NCBI RefSeq assembly: GCF_030317115.1
Contig: NZ_JASZYF010000001.1
Coordinates: forward strand, 930,001 to 994,000
Source of the DNA: Variovorax gracilis
GTDB lineage: Bacteria; Pseudomonadota; Gammaproteobacteria; Burkholderiales; Burkholderiaceae_C
Direction: 5' to 3'
Length of the DNA: 64,000 bases
A program made the position numbers and the translations under genes. The notes beneath the pieces are model-generated. The model was not told the origin of the DNA. It did not search any database and saw nothing but the letters and a program-made list of their open reading frames with translations. Of the stretch, positions 28,947 through 38,645 are shown piece after piece (positions within the stretch are counted from its first letter, which is position 1; the number at the start of each line of letters is the position of its first letter).

Positions 28947-30443
28947 TCAGCCTTGCGGCGCCCGCGCCCTCGCGCGCTCCACGAAGCGACCCGCGCGCGC
29001 ACCTGTTGCGCGGTCCCTGGCGGTGTAGCTCAACACACCGTTGACCCACACGCGCTCGATGCCTACGCTCAACTCGCGCGGCTGTTCGAAGGTCGCACCG
29101 TCCTTCACGCGCAGCGGATCGAACAGCACCACGTCGGCCATGTAGCCGGCCTTGATCAGTCCTCGCTCTCCGATGCGGAAGCGCGCCGCAGACATGCCCG
29201 TCATCTTGTGGATCGCTTGTTCCAGCCGCAGCAAGCCCTTCTCGCGCCAGTAGCTGGCAAGCACGCGCGGAAAGGCGCCCCACAGGCGCGGGTGCGGCCG
29301 CTCATCGTGCGGCAGGCCATCGGAGCCGATCATCGAGAGCGGGTGCGTCATCACGCGCTGCACGTCGTCCTCGCGCATCTGGAAGTAACAGGCGTTCCCG
29401 GGTTTCAGGCGCACAGCGGCTTCCTTCTGTGACACACCCCACTCCGCCGCGATGTCCGCGAGGTAGCGCCCGCCAACCTCGGGATGCGGCTGGCTGCCGG
29501 TGATGAGGATGTCGATGATGCCGTCCACAAGATCCTCGCGCAGCACCGTGGAGCCGGCGGTGTAGGGGTACACGTCCATGCCGATCTCCTGGCCGCGCGC
29601 CAGCTCTTCGATCAGGGGCAGAGTCTCGCGTGTGCGGCCCCAGTTGTCCGGGCCTGCGCACTTGTGGTGCGAGATGACGAGCGGCAGGCCGGACTGCCGA
29701 GCGGTCAGCGCGGCTTCCTGAAGGGCCGGAAGGATGCCGGCCAGTTCGTCTCGAATGTGAGTCGCATACACACCGCCATTGCGCGCGGCAACGCTGGCCA
29801 CCGCGACAAGTTCGTCGACGTCGGCCGCATAGGCTTCCTCGTAGAACACACCTGAAGACAGGCCAAGCGCGCCCGCATCCATGGCTTCCTGCATGTCGGC
29901 TGCCATCGCAGTGCGCTCGGCTTCGTTGGCGGCGCGATCCAGCGCGGGCATGTGGCGCATGCGCAGCGCGGTGTGCCCTAGCAGCGCCGCGACATTGACG
30001 CCAGGCCGGGCCGCATTCACCGCGTCGGCATAGGCGCGCATCGTGGCATGGCGAAACTGCCCGCGGCCCAGCAGCGAGAGCGGCGCCGCGGGCGAATCGG
30101 TCACGACGGGTGCGAGCGAGATGCCGCAGTTGCCGACGATCACCGTGGTGACGCCCTGCGACAGCTTGGGCAGCATGTCGGCCTTCTCGATGGCCGCAGC
30201 GTCGTCGTGCGTGTGCACGTCGATGAAACCGGGTGCAATCACCAGGCCAGTGCAATCGACTTCCAGCGCGGGGCCGCGATCGCGAAGGGACGCCAGCAAT
30301 TCGGGCGGCGTCGCACCGGGTGCGGCCACGGACGCAATGCGCTCGCCGACCAGCAGCACGTCACCGAGCCACCCCGGGCTGTCGCTGCCGTCGACGATCT
30401 GGCCGCCCTTGAGCAGCGTGGGCTGGGTGTCTTGCATCGTCAT
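28947..30443 (-). CDS. N-acyl-D-amino-acid deacylase (D-aminoacylase family)
   Basis: Metal-dependent amidohydrolase of 498 residues that removes an acyl group from an N-acylated D-configured amino acid. H77 and H79 (VHTHDD) and C106 (GNCGIS) match the zinc site of D-aminoacylases. Later motifs are YATHIRDE, ISHHKCAG, MDVYPYTAGST and MIGSDGLPHDERPHPR. The start is ATG at 30443, overlapping the RpiR gene by four bases; AGAGG is 7 bases upstream. It is last in an eight-gene operon. In this setting it could deacetylate N-acetyl-D-amino acids or an N-acetyl-hexosaminate, which is chemically an N-acyl-D-amino acid. Confidence 0.92.
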   Translation of the reverse strand: MTMQDTQPTLLKGGQIVDGSDSPGWLGDVLLVGERIASVAAPGATPPELLASLRDRGPALEVDCTGLVIAPGFIDVHTHDDAAAIEKADMLPKLSQGVTTVIVGNCGISLAPVVTDSPAAPLSLLGRGQFRHATMRAYADAVNAARPGVNVAALLGHTALRMRHMPALDRAANEAERTAMAADMQEAMDAGALGLSSGVFYEEAYAADVDELVAVASVAARNGGVYATHIRDELAGILPALQEAALTARQSGLPLVISHHKCAGPDNWGRTRETLPLIEELARGQEIGMDVYPYTAGSTVLREDLVDGIIDILITGSQPHPEVGGRYLADIAAEWGVSQKEAAVRLKPGNACYFQMREDDVQRVMTHPLSMIGSDGLPHDERPHPRLWGAFPRVLASYWREKGLLRLEQAIHKMTGMSAARFRIGERGLIKAGYMADVVLFDPLRVKDGATFEQPRELSVGIERVWVNGVLSYTARDRATGARAGRFVERARARAPQG

Positions 30444-31342
30444 GGCCTCTCGTCGTTGGTCTCCGTGGCGCCTGAGTACTCGGCGCTGTCGAAGCCGTGC
30501 TTGTGCAGCAGTTGCTTGAACTGCTGCAGACCGCGCGTGGCGACCGGGCCGAGCTTCTGGGCGAGCCGCACCATCAGGATCTCGATCACCACGAGGTGCG
30601 CAAGATACGCCTCGGTGCCGACGCGCATCACCGCGTCTTGCGGCACCGACACCGCAAGCACGAGATCCGCCATCTCGGCCAGTTGCGTATCGGGCTGCGT
30701 CAGCGCCACCACGGTGGCACCTTGCGATCGGGCAAAGCGCGCCGCCTCCAGCGTGTAGGGCATGCGCCCCACGTGCGAGATGACGAAAGCCACCCCGTCG
30801 GGCCCCAGCGTGCTGGCCGAGACCAGTTGCTGGTGGGCGTCGAAGATGGCATTGGACGTGCACCCGAGCCTGAACAAGCGGCTTTGCAGTTCGCTCGCCA
30901 TGAAGGTGGATGCCGCACCCACCGAATAGCAATCGATGCGCCTGGCAGCGGCCAGCCGGTTCGCGACTTCATCGAGCACGGCGACGTCGATACGCCGGCC
31001 CAGTTCGGTCAGCGACGATACCGCCGCATGGATGATCTTGCTGGCGACGTCGCCCGCGCTGTCTTCCGCCAGCACGCTGCGGTGCAGGTACGAGCCCGTG
31101 ACCGCGAGATCCTGCGCCAGCGCCAGCATGAATTCGCGCACCGACTCGAAGCCGAAGCTGCGACAGGTCCGCACGATGGTCGGCATCGAGACGCCGGCTT
31201 GCTGCGCCAGTTGCTCCACCGTGGCGGCGACGGCGGCGCGAGGGTCTTCGAGCACGCATTGCACGACGCTGCGCTGCGCGGCTGGCAGTTCGGGCATGCG
31301 CTCACGCAGGCGCTGCAGGAGATGGGCTGCGGAGTCGTTCAT
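30440..31342 (-). CDS. MurR/RpiR-family regulator with SIS domain
   Basis: Regulator of 300 residues: an RpiR helix-turn-helix at about 1-77 (VEQLAQQAGVSMPTIVRTCRSFGF) and a sugar-phosphate isomerase (SIS) domain from about 125 (IDCYSVGAASTFMASELQSRLFRLG, then AFVISHVGRMPYTLEAA). SIS domains in this family bind phosphorylated sugars, amino-sugars or 2-keto-3-deoxy-6-phospho acids. It sits between the deaminase (8-base gap) and deacylase (4-base overlap) genes, so it is produced by the operon it probably controls. The palindromes at 38150 and 38223 have the HexR/RpiR half-site form. Confidence 0.92.
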   Translation of the reverse strand: MNDSAAHLLQRLRERMPELPAAQRSVVQCVLEDPRAAVAATVEQLAQQAGVSMPTIVRTCRSFGFESVREFMLALAQDLAVTGSYLHRSVLAEDSAGDVASKIIHAAVSSLTELGRRIDVAVLDEVANRLAAARRIDCYSVGAASTFMASELQSRLFRLGCTSNAIFDAHQQLVSASTLGPDGVAFVISHVGRMPYTLEAARFARSQGATVVALTQPDTQLAEMADLVLAVSVPQDAVMRVGTEAYLAHLVVIEILMVRLAQKLGPVATRGLQQFKQLLHKHGFDSAEYSGATETNDERP

Positions 31343-31350
31343 CGAAAGCC

Positions 31351-32622
31351 CTAGAAGCGCGTGCTGATGGCGCCGGTCACGGCCCCGTCATCCTCGACGA
31401 GCGCGAGCCAGCGCCACTTGTCGAAGGTGGTGCAAGGGTGCGAGATGCCCAGCGCGACGCGGTCGCCGACCTGCGGCACCGGGCCGTTCGGGTCGAACCG
31501 CAGATACGCATGCTGGTCGTTGAGCGCGCTGATCGTCCAGTCGGCAGGCACCTCGACGGCCGTGCGCCCTCCGCGCGGCGCGTGGCGCATCGGAATCGGC
31601 ATTTCGAGATCATAGGAAATGTCGCGGCGACCGCAGGTCAACAGCGCCAGGCCTGGCTCAGGGACCGACTGCACCATCGCCCAGACTTCAAGCGCGGCGC
31701 GCAGGGATTCATCCAGCCCCTCCCGCTGCTCGACCTGCTTCAGGAAGCGCGCGTAGTTGCCGTTGTCGTGCGTGATGTAGCAGCCCGAACGCAGCACGCC
31801 CTGCACGGGCCGCGAGAGACCCTGCGCGCGAAGCAGCGGCACGACGAGGTCGAACACCGCCGAGCCGCCGGCCGTCAACATCACGGTGTCGTCACAGAAG
31901 AGGTTCTCCGCATCGCAGGCACGCGCAGTCTCGAGCACGCGGTTGACAAGCGCAGTGACCTCGCGCGCGTCATGCTCACTGTCGCAGCGAGCGAGACCGC
32001 CTTCGTAGCATTCGATGCCGCCGAGTTGCACCACGTTCGAGCGCGAGATGGAAGCGGCCAGCGTGAGCGCCTCTTCCAGCGTGCGGCAGCCGGTGCGTTG
32101 GCCGGGAATGCCGATCTCGATCAGCACGTCGAAGCAGCGCCTGCACTGACGGCGCTGCGCCCAGTCCTCGATCAGCGCCAGTTGCTCAAGCGAGTCGACC
32201 AGGAACCAGACGCGCAGGTCGTTGTGCCCGGCGAGCAGCATGTCCAGTCCGTCGAGGTCAGCGTCGCACACGACCTGGTTGGCGATGATCGCGCGCCTTG
32301 CGCCCGCCTCCACGCCGACAGCAAGTTGATAGATGGTCGCGAAGGTCAGGCCCCATGCACCGCCGGCCAACTGCTGCGCGAAGAGTTCAGGTGACATGGT
32401 GGTCTTGCCGTGCGGCGCCAGCGTCACGCCCTTGCGGCGCGCGTAGGCCTGCATCCACGCAATGTTGTGAGCGAGCGCCGAGCGGCGGATGACGGCGAGC
32501 GGATACGACAGGTCGTCGGCCAGCACGTTCCATCCCTTCTGGCCGATGTCGGCAGCGCGGCATGGTGCGGCCTCGAGCGGATAGCTCTTGCTGCGATGGT
32601 CCAGGATGAACTCTTCTGTCAT
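31351..32622 (-). CDS. Fold-type III PLP amino-acid deaminase (D-threonine aldolase/D-serine dehydratase-like)
   Basis: Enzyme of 423 residues. The alanine-racemase-type barrel carries the PLP lysine K73 in APHGKTTMSPEL. The C-terminal domain has H395 and C397 in SHPCTTFDKW, the metal pair of eukaryote-type D-serine dehydratases. It should eliminate water or a group at C3 of a D-amino acid, giving an enamine that becomes a 2-oxo acid and ammonia. The start MTEEF at 32622 lies 9 bases before the residues aligned with relatives. It is part of the dpp-deaminase-rpiR-deacylase operon, opposite ridA. A D-hexosaminate (2-amino sugar acid) is a possible substrate. Confidence 0.87.
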   Translation of the reverse strand: MTEEFILDHRSKSYPLEAAPCRAADIGQKGWNVLADDLSYPLAVIRRSALAHNIAWMQAYARRKGVTLAPHGKTTMSPELFAQQLAGGAWGLTFATIYQLAVGVEAGARRAIIANQVVCDADLDGLDMLLAGHNDLRVWFLVDSLEQLALIEDWAQRRQCRRCFDVLIEIGIPGQRTGCRTLEEALTLAASISRSNVVQLGGIECYEGGLARCDSEHDAREVTALVNRVLETARACDAENLFCDDTVMLTAGGSAVFDLVVPLLRAQGLSRPVQGVLRSGCYITHDNGNYARFLKQVEQREGLDESLRAALEVWAMVQSVPEPGLALLTCGRRDISYDLEMPIPMRHAPRGGRTAVEVPADWTISALNDQHAYLRFDPNGPVPQVGDRVALGISHPCTTFDKWRWLALVEDDGAVTGAISTRF

Positions 32623-32673
32623 GTGTATCCCTCTGTTGGATGTTCTTGATGATGGGCCACGGCCGCGCAAAGA

Positions 32674-33663
32674 TCAAAGGTCGTTACGCCAGCAGGCATG
32701 CCAGTGTCCAGGCCGAACTTCGCGAAGTTGCATGTCGGCACTGGCGCAGCGGTCCTCCGCGAGCGGGCAGCGCGTCCGAAAGACGCAACCCGAAGGCGGG
32801 TTTGCAGGACTGGGCACGTCGCCCTGCAGCAGCGGCACGACGCGCCGCTGCGCCGGGTCGGGAATGGGCGCCGCCGCCAGCAGCGCGCGGGTGTACGGAT
32901 GCTGCGGATGGGCGTAGAGCGAATGGGTCGGCGCGACCTCCATCACGCGGCCGAGGTACAGCACCACGACGCGGTCACACAGGTACTCCACGACGTCGAG
33001 GTCGTGCGAGATGAACAGCAGCGTGAGGCCCAGTTGTTCCTTCAGTTCTCCCAGCAGGTTGACGACCTGCGCCTGGATCGACACGTCCAGCGCCGACAAC
33101 GGCTCATCGGCCACGATGAACTGCGGCTCCACCGCCAGCGCACGCGCGATGCCGATGCGCTGGCGCTGTCCACCCGAGAACTCGTGCGGAAACCGATCCG
33201 CATGTTCGGGGCGCAGGCCGACCTGCTGCAGCAACTGCTCGATGCGCGGTTTGCGGGCCGCGCCCTTGGCCAGACCATGGGTGTCGAGCGCTTCGGCCAG
33301 CACGTCGCGAATCCGCATGCGCGGATTCAGGCTGGCGTACGGGTCCTGGAAAATGATCTGGACCTTGGAGCGCAGCGGCCGGAACTGCGATTGCGACAGC
33401 CCCGCCAGATCCTGCGGTGCTGCATCCGTGCCGTGCGGCCGATACAGCATCTGACCATCGGTGGGGTCGACCAGCCGCGTGAGCAGACGGCCGATGGTGC
33501 TCTTGCCCGAGCCCGATTCGCCGACCAGGCCCAACGTCTCGCCCTTGCGGATGGTGAAGCTCACGTCGTCCACCGCGCGCACGGGATGCTTGCCCTTGCC
33601 GAAGTGCTTGCGCAGGTTGCGAATCTCGAGCAGGTTGTCGCTCGCCAGCGTCGAAGTCGTCAT
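32674..33663 (-). CDS. dppF: Dipeptide/oligopeptide-type ABC transporter ATP-binding protein (DppF)
   Basis: ATPase of 329 residues: Walker [10 protein letters not shown] at 48-56, signature [15 protein letters not shown], Walker [17 protein letters not shown], and the C-terminal oligopeptide-transporter domain with cysteines [15 protein letters not shown]. The ATG at 33663 overlaps the stop of the DppD gene by 4 bases. The 51-base gap to the deaminase gene is the largest in the downstream half of the operon. Confidence 0.92.
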   Translation of the reverse strand: MTTSTLASDNLLEIRNLRKHFGKGKHPVRAVDDVSFTIRKGETLGLVGESGSGKSTIGRLLTRLVDPTDGQMLYRPHGTDAAPQDLAGLSQSQFRPLRSKVQIIFQDPYASLNPRMRIRDVLAEALDTHGLAKGAARKPRIEQLLQQVGLRPEHADRFPHEFSGGQRQRIGIARALAVEPQFIVADEPLSALDVSIQAQVVNLLGELKEQLGLTLLFISHDLDVVEYLCDRVVVLYLGRVMEVAPTHSLYAHPQHPYTRALLAAAPIPDPAQRRVVPLLQGDVPSPANPPSGCVFRTRCPLAEDRCASADMQLREVRPGHWHACWRNDL

Positions 33664-34703
33664 GCCGCCTGCTCCTCGATGTATCCGATGCAGCGCACCA
33701 TGCGCTGGCCGCCTGCCGATTCGAGCAACGGCATCCGCGAATCGCAAACCTCCCGGCGAAACGAACAACGTGGCGCGAAGGCGCAGCCCGGAGGCGGCGC
33801 GAGCGGGCTCGAAACCTGGCCTGGAATCGCCACCAGTTGCGGCCGCTTGCCGGCCATGGCGGCGGGCGCACCACGACGTCGCGCCACGCCCGGCAGGCAG
33901 GCCAGCAGGCCGCGCGTGTACGGATGGTCCGGCCGCGCAAAAAGATCGTGCACGCGCGCCGACTCCACGATGCGCCCCGCATACATCACGGCGACGGCAT
34001 CCGCATACTGCGCCACCACGCCGAGGTTGTGCGTGACGAACAGCATGCTCATGCCGGTTTCCTTCTGCAGCCGGCCCATCAGCGCGAGAATCTGCGCCTG
34101 GATCGTGACGTCGAGCGCGGTGGTCGGCTCGTCGGCGATCAGCAGCGTCGGGTTGCATGCCATCGCCAGCGCAATCATCACGCGCTGCCGCATGCCGCCG
34201 GAAAGCTGATGCGGATATTCATGGACCCGCTGGGCGGCGGCCGGGATTTCCACCAGTTCCAGCATGCGCTGCGCATGTGCGAATGCCGCCTTGCGATCCA
34301 TCTTGAGATGCAGGCGCACCGACTCCGCAATCTGCTCGCCGATGGTGAGCACCGGGTTGAGGCTGGTCATGGGCTCCTGGAAGATCATGCCCAACTCGTT
34401 GCCGCGCAGTGCGCGCTTCTCGGCCTCGGGCATTTCGAGCAGGTTCACCCGGCGGCCGTCGCGACGCACGAACCACGCCTCTCCCTGCACCTGCGCGTGC
34501 GAAGTCTTCGCGTGCAGGCCCATCAGCGTCAGGCTGGTGACGGATTTGCCCGACCCCGATTCGCCCACCAGCGCCAGCGTTTCGCCGGGCCGGATCGCGA
34601 AGGACACGTCGGCCACGCTCTGGATGCGGCCTGCCTCGGTGGCGAAGGACGTGGACAGCCCTTGCACCTCCAGGCGCGGGATCGTAAGGGTGTGGGTGTT
34701 CAT
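33660..34703 (-). CDS. dppD: Dipeptide/oligopeptide-type ABC transporter ATP-binding protein (DppD)
   Basis: ATPase of 347 residues: Walker A GESGSGKS at 47-54, signature [19 protein letters not shown], Walker [17 protein letters not shown], and the C-terminal cysteine motif [15 protein letters not shown]. It overlaps the neighbours by four bases on each side, so translation is coupled. With DppF it powers the DppBC channel. Confidence 0.93.
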   Translation of the reverse strand: MNTHTLTIPRLEVQGLSTSFATEAGRIQSVADVSFAIRPGETLALVGESGSGKSVTSLTLMGLHAKTSHAQVQGEAWFVRRDGRRVNLLEMPEAEKRALRGNELGMIFQEPMTSLNPVLTIGEQIAESVRLHLKMDRKAAFAHAQRMLELVEIPAAAQRVHEYPHQLSGGMRQRVMIALAMACNPTLLIADEPTTALDVTIQAQILALMGRLQKETGMSMLFVTHNLGVVAQYADAVAVMYAGRIVESARVHDLFARPDHPYTRGLLACLPGVARRRGAPAAMAGKRPQLVAIPGQVSSPLAPPPGCAFAPRCSFRREVCDSRMPLLESAGGQRMVRCIGYIEEQAA

Positions 34704-35566
34704 GCGGCCTTCCTCAGCTTGGGATCGAGCAGGTCACGCACGCCATCGCCGAGCATCTGCAGAGAGAGCGCGGTCAGCACGATGGCGAGGCCTGGGCAGA
34801 AGATCGTCCAGAAAGCCTTGTCGGCGTACTCGAGGCTGCCGGCGATCATGGTTCCCCAGGTCGGAATGTCGGGCGGCACGCCGACACCCAGGAACGACAA
34901 CCCGGCCTCGGCCAGGATCGCGTACGCGAAGATGAAGGTCACTTGCACGAGGATCGGCGACATCAGGTTCGGCAGGATGTGCTTGCGCAGGATGCTCGGC
35001 GTTCGCACACCGAGCGCGCGCGCCGCATCGACGAAGAGCAACTCGCGCAGGACGAGCGTGGTGGCGCGCACCACGCGTGCGACGCGCGGCGTGTAGACGA
35101 TGACCAGCGCGAGCATGACGTTCCACAGCGACACGCCGAGGATCGACACCAGCGCGATGCCGAGCAGAATGTCGGGGAAGGACATCATCGCGTCGACCAC
35201 GCGCATCATCGGCGCGTCGAGCCGGCGGAAGAAGCCGGCCAGCATGCCCATCAGCGTGCCCAGGAGCACGGCGCCCGCGGCGGTGACAAAGCCGATCAGC
35301 AACGAGTAGCGCGCGCCGTGCACGATGCGCAGCATGACATCGCGGCCGAGCTCGTCGGTGCCGGCCCAATGGACCCAGGATGGCGCGTGCAGACGGTTGC
35401 CGATCTCGATGGCGCCCGGGTCGGCATCCGAGATCCACGGATAGATCACCGCCACGCCCACCACGAGCAGCAACACCAGCGCCGCGGCCAGCACGACCTT
35501 GCGCGAGAAAAGGCGACGCGCGATCGGCATTGCACCACCGAAAAGGGAGAAGATGGCCGCTTTCAT
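34700..35566 (-). CDS. dppC: Dipeptide/oligopeptide-type ABC transporter permease (DppC)
   Basis: Inner-membrane permease of 288 residues. One N-terminal helix (about 24-44) is followed by a periplasmic part with HWAGTDELGRDVMLRIVHGARYSL, the DppC/OppC signature, then about five more helices and an EAA-like loop (FVDAARALGVRTPSILRKHILPNL). Four-base overlaps on both sides. Confidence 0.93.
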   Translation of the reverse strand: MKAAIFSLFGGAMPIARRLFSRKVVLAAALVLLLVVGVAVIYPWISDADPGAIEIGNRLHAPSWVHWAGTDELGRDVMLRIVHGARYSLLIGFVTAAGAVLLGTLMGMLAGFFRRLDAPMMRVVDAMMSFPDILLGIALVSILGVSLWNVMLALVIVYTPRVARVVRATTLVLRELLFVDAARALGVRTPSILRKHILPNLMSPILVQVTFIFAYAILAEAGLSFLGVGVPPDIPTWGTMIAGSLEYADKAFWTIFCPGLAIVLTALSLQMLGDGVRDLLDPKLRKAA

Positions 35567-36513
35567 TTGGACTCCAGCCGGATGCGCGGATCGACCAGCG
35601 TGTAGATGAAGTCGACGCCGAGATTGATGAACACGTAGATCGCGGCGATCACCAGGAGCGTGCCCTGGATCACCGGGTAGTCGCGCCTCAGCACTGCACG
35701 CACCACGAGATTGCCGACGCCAGGCAGGTTGAAGACGGTTTCCGTCACCACCGTGCCGCCGATCATCAGCGCGAGCGTGAGGCCCAGCACGGTGACGATG
35801 GGCACCAGCGCATTGCGCAGCACGTGCTTGACCATGATCACGCGCTCCGGCAAGCCCTTGGCGCGCGCGGTGCGCACGTAGTCCTCGCCGAGGATGTCGA
35901 GCATCGAGGCGCGCGTGAAGCGGATGATGAGCGCCGAGTTCAGCAGGCCCAGCACCAGCGCGGGCAGCAGCAAGTGGTGCAGCCGCTCATGCAGCGAAGC
36001 GCTGGGGTCCCCATAGCCCGAGGTCGGAAACCACCCCAGCTTGACCGCGAAGAACTGGATCAGGATCAGGCCGAGCCAGAAGCTCGGAATGCTGGCGCCG
36101 AGCATCGCCACGCCACTCACGGCCTGGTCGGCCGCGCTGCCTCGCCAGATGGCAGCCGCCATGCCGGCGGGAATGCCGATCAGCGCAGCGATGCTGACAG
36201 CGAACAGCGCGAGGAACATCGTCGGCTCCGCGCGTTCCATCAACGCCTGAGCCACCGGGCGCTGGAGAAACAGCGACTGGCCCAGGTTGCCCTGAAGCAG
36301 TTCGCCCACCCACAGCACGAACTGCGTCGGCAAGGGCTTGTCGAGTCCGTACTGGATACGGGCCTGGGCGATGTCCTCGGTGGTCGCCTGGTCGCCGAGC
36401 AGCAGGGCGACCGGGTCGCCCGAAGCCAGGCGCGTCAGCGCGAAGACCAGCACCGCGACGATGGCGAGCACCACCACCGCCCCCGCCAGGCGGGTGAGCA
36501 AGAAACGCAGCAT
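35563..36513 (-). CDS. dppB: Dipeptide/oligopeptide-type ABC transporter permease (DppB)
   Basis: Inner-membrane permease of 316 residues with six helices. It has the DppB features: an N-terminal helix followed by DPVALLLGDQATTEDIAQAR, and the EAA loop YVRTARAKGLPERVIMVKHVLRNAL. It lies 18 bases after the binding-protein gene and overlaps DppC by 4 bases. Confidence 0.93.
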   Translation of the reverse strand: MLRFLLTRLAGAVVVLAIVAVLVFALTRLASGDPVALLLGDQATTEDIAQARIQYGLDKPLPTQFVLWVGELLQGNLGQSLFLQRPVAQALMERAEPTMFLALFAVSIAALIGIPAGMAAAIWRGSAADQAVSGVAMLGASIPSFWLGLILIQFFAVKLGWFPTSGYGDPSASLHERLHHLLLPALVLGLLNSALIIRFTRASMLDILGEDYVRTARAKGLPERVIMVKHVLRNALVPIVTVLGLTLALMIGGTVVTETVFNLPGVGNLVVRAVLRRDYPVIQGTLLVIAAIYVFINLGVDFIYTLVDPRIRLESK

Positions 36514-36531
36514 GGGAAGAGTTCGCAGGGT

Positions 36532-38136
36532 TTACTTGGCGAGGCCGGTGTTCCAGAAGAACGGCCAGATCGCGGGCGTGTAGCCCTCCAGCTTGGCCGA
36601 TCGGGCGGACAGGCTGTTGAACTTGCCGACTTCGATGAAGGGCACTTCGTCATACACGGTCTGCTGCACCTGGCCCCACAGTGCGCCGCGCTTGGCGCCA
36701 TCGGTCTCCTGGTTGAAAGCGGTGAGCGTCGCCTTCTTGGCCGGCGTTTCCCACCAGCCCGGCGCGCCGTCGCCCAGTTGCGGCGGCGAGAGCATCGGCT
36801 CGGGGAAGAGGCCCGAATGCGTGAAGTAGACATCCCACAGCTTGGCGTCGTTGCGGCGCTGCACCAGCGTGGCCCAGTCGACCACCTGCAAATCGGTCTT
36901 GAAGCCGGCCTTCTTGAGTTGCTCCGACATCACGAGCGCCATGTTGTAGTGGAACTCGTACTGGCGGCTCGCCATGATGCGCACCGGCTGGCCGTTGTAG
37001 CCGGCCTTGGCCGCGAGATCCTTGGCCGTCTGCGGATTGCGGGTGTTGTAGGCGTTCGTGCCGGCAGCCGAATAGTAGGGCGTGCCCTTCGGGAAGAAGT
37101 TGGGCTCGACCACGAAGAAGCGGTTGTCGCCGAAGCCGGCGGCCATCAGTTCGCCCTGCCCCACGGCGGTCTGCACCGCGCGGCGCAGCGGCTGCGATGC
37201 CAGGACGCCCTCCTTGGTGTTGAACACGATGTAGGGGAAGCCGAAATTCTTGGTCACGATCGGCACCACGGCCGGCGCGCCCTTCTCGATGCGGCCCACC
37301 GCCTCGACCGGGAGCAGGTCCGCGTACTGGAACTGCCCCGACAGCGAACCTTCGACGCGCGTGTTCGCATTGGGCACGGGCACGAAGCGCAGCTCGTCGA
37401 GCAAGGCTTCGCGGCGGCCGGCATAGCCGCTCGGCGCCTCCTTGCGCGCGGTGTAGCCGTCATGGCGCACGAGCACGGTGAACTGGTCCGGGCGGCGTTC
37501 CTTGAACTTGTAGGGGCCGGTGCCGATGAATTCCTTCAGTTGCGGCGCGATGCTCTCCTTGGCCATGATCGCGGCCATGCCACTGGGCAGCGCCAGTTGG
37601 GCGAGCAGCGGCGCATAGGGGTTCTTGAGCTTGAGCTCGACGCTCTGCGGGCCCTTGGCCGTGAGCGACGCGACTTCCTTGCCCACGGACTTGCCGCGCG
37701 GCGAGAGTTCCATCCAGCGCTGCAGCGAAGCCACGACGTCATCGGCATTCAGGTCCCGGCCGTTGTGGAGCTTGACGCCCTTGCGGATCGCGATGGCGTA
37801 GGTCAGGCCGTCCTTGGAGACCACCGGCATGGCCTCCGCCAGCATCGGTGCCACGTTCCAGTTGGCATCGAAGGTGTAAAGCGGTTCGTAGACGTGCTGC
37901 ATGATCGTGCCGACCAGGTCCGCGGTGCTGATCATCGGGTCCAGGCCCTGCGGCTCGCCGACCATCGCCAGATTGGCGGCGCCGCCCTTGGCAGGTTCGG
38001 CGACTGCGGCCGAAGGCAACAGGCCGAACGCGACGGTTGTAGCGAGCGCACCGGCGACGATTCGCCATCGCGATGCGCGCACCGGGTTCAGTTGAGAAAA
38101 ACCAGATGTCGGTAAAGTGATGGCGGTTGTTTGCAT
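36532..38136 (-). CDS. dppA: Family 5 extracellular solute-binding protein (DppA-like)
   Basis: Periplasmic receptor of 534 residues for peptides or other sizeable polar solutes. The signal region ends near AVAEP, followed by LAMVGEPQGLDPMISTADL and YEPLYTF. DLNADDVVASLQRW and GTGPYKFKE are family-5 signatures. GGAG is 5 bases before the ATG at 38136; a longer in-frame start upstream would run through the operator and is rejected. First gene of the operon. Some family-5 receptors bind oligosaccharides or aminosugar derivatives, so peptide specificity is not certain. Confidence 0.9.
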   Translation of the reverse strand: MQTTAITLPTSGFSQLNPVRASRWRIVAGALATTVAFGLLPSAAVAEPAKGGAANLAMVGEPQGLDPMISTADLVGTIMQHVYEPLYTFDANWNVAPMLAEAMPVVSKDGLTYAIAIRKGVKLHNGRDLNADDVVASLQRWMELSPRGKSVGKEVASLTAKGPQSVELKLKNPYAPLLAQLALPSGMAAIMAKESIAPQLKEFIGTGPYKFKERRPDQFTVLVRHDGYTARKEAPSGYAGRREALLDELRFVPVPNANTRVEGSLSGQFQYADLLPVEAVGRIEKGAPAVVPIVTKNFGFPYIVFNTKEGVLASQPLRRAVQTAVGQGELMAAGFGDNRFFVVEPNFFPKGTPYYSAAGTNAYNTRNPQTAKDLAAKAGYNGQPVRIMASRQYEFHYNMALVMSEQLKKAGFKTDLQVVDWATLVQRRNDAKLWDVYFTHSGLFPEPMLSPPQLGDGAPGWWETPAKKATLTAFNQETDGAKRGALWGQVQQTVYDEVPFIEVGKFNSLSARSAKLEGYTPAIWPFFWNTGLAK

Positions 38137-38149
38137 CGCGGCTCCATGA

Positions 38150-38162
38150 GTAATAAAATTAC
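38150..38162. promoter_or_regulatory. RpiR-type operator next to dppA
   Basis: GTAAT-AAA-ATTAC, a perfect inverted repeat with 3-base spacer, 14 bases before the dppA ATG. It has the layout I recall for HexR, an RpiR-family protein (TGTAAT-N3-ATTACA). Bound protein here would block dppA transcription or elongation. Confidence 0.7.
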
Positions 38163-38222
38163 ATCGCCGATCGTATTTCTCGCGATTTACCATGTCAAAC
38201 AGGGGTTTACCCTGCCATTTCA

Positions 38223-38237
38223 TGTAATTTCATTACA
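38223..38237. promoter_or_regulatory. RpiR-type operator next to ridA
   Basis: TGTAAT-TTC-ATTACA, perfect 6-base arms, ending 12 bases before the ridA ATG. Centre-to-centre distance to the site at 38150 is about 74 bases, close to seven helical turns, so both sites face the same side of the DNA, allowing a loop. Only these two copies were found in the window. Confidence 0.75.
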
Positions 38238-38248
38238 CATTCATCACC

Positions 38249-38644
38249 ATGTCCAAAGTTGAAATGCTCGGCCAGTCGCCGATTGCCTCCGATCGGCAGG
38301 CACGCCCCCTCTCGCCCGCCACCCGCGCGGGCGATTTCGTTTTTGTTTCCGGGCAGGTCCCGACTGACGATCAGGGCCAGGTCATCGTCGGCGGCATCGA
38401 GGCGCAGACGCGCCAGGTGTTCAAGCGCATCGAGCAGGCGCTGGCCCTGGCCGACTGCACGCTGGCGGACATCGCCAAGGTCAGCGTGTGGCTCAACGAC
38501 GCACGCGACTTCGGCAGCTTCAACCGGGTCTACATGGAATGCCTGGGCGACCACCGTCCTGCACGCTCGACCGTCGAGTCGCGCCTCATGATCGACGCGA
38601 AGGTCGAGATCGACGTGACCGCATACAAGCCGAGAGCCAGCTGA
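38249..38644 (+). CDS. RidA-family enamine/imine deaminase
   Basis: 131-residue trimeric protein of the YjgF/RidA family that hydrolyses reactive enamine/imine intermediates made by PLP-dependent dehydratases. The catalytic arginine is R106 in RPARSTVES, corresponding to R105 of E. coli RidA. No Shine-Dalgarno sequence lies between the operator and the ATG, so initiation may be unusual. It faces an operon whose deaminase would make just such an enamine, which explains its position. One base separates it from dgoK. Confidence 0.9.
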   Translation: MSKVEMLGQSPIASDRQARPLSPATRAGDFVFVSGQVPTDDQGQVIVGGIEAQTRQVFKRIEQALALADCTLADIAKVSVWLNDARDFGSFNRVYMECLGDHRPARSTVESRLMIDAKVEIDVTAYKPRAS

Positions 38645-38645
38645 C

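Noticed and set aside
35380..38115. Open frame of 911 codons opposite the dpp permease and receptor genes
   Set aside because: Antisense shadow of dppB/dppA; amino-acid composition is unnatural and no ribosome binding site fits.
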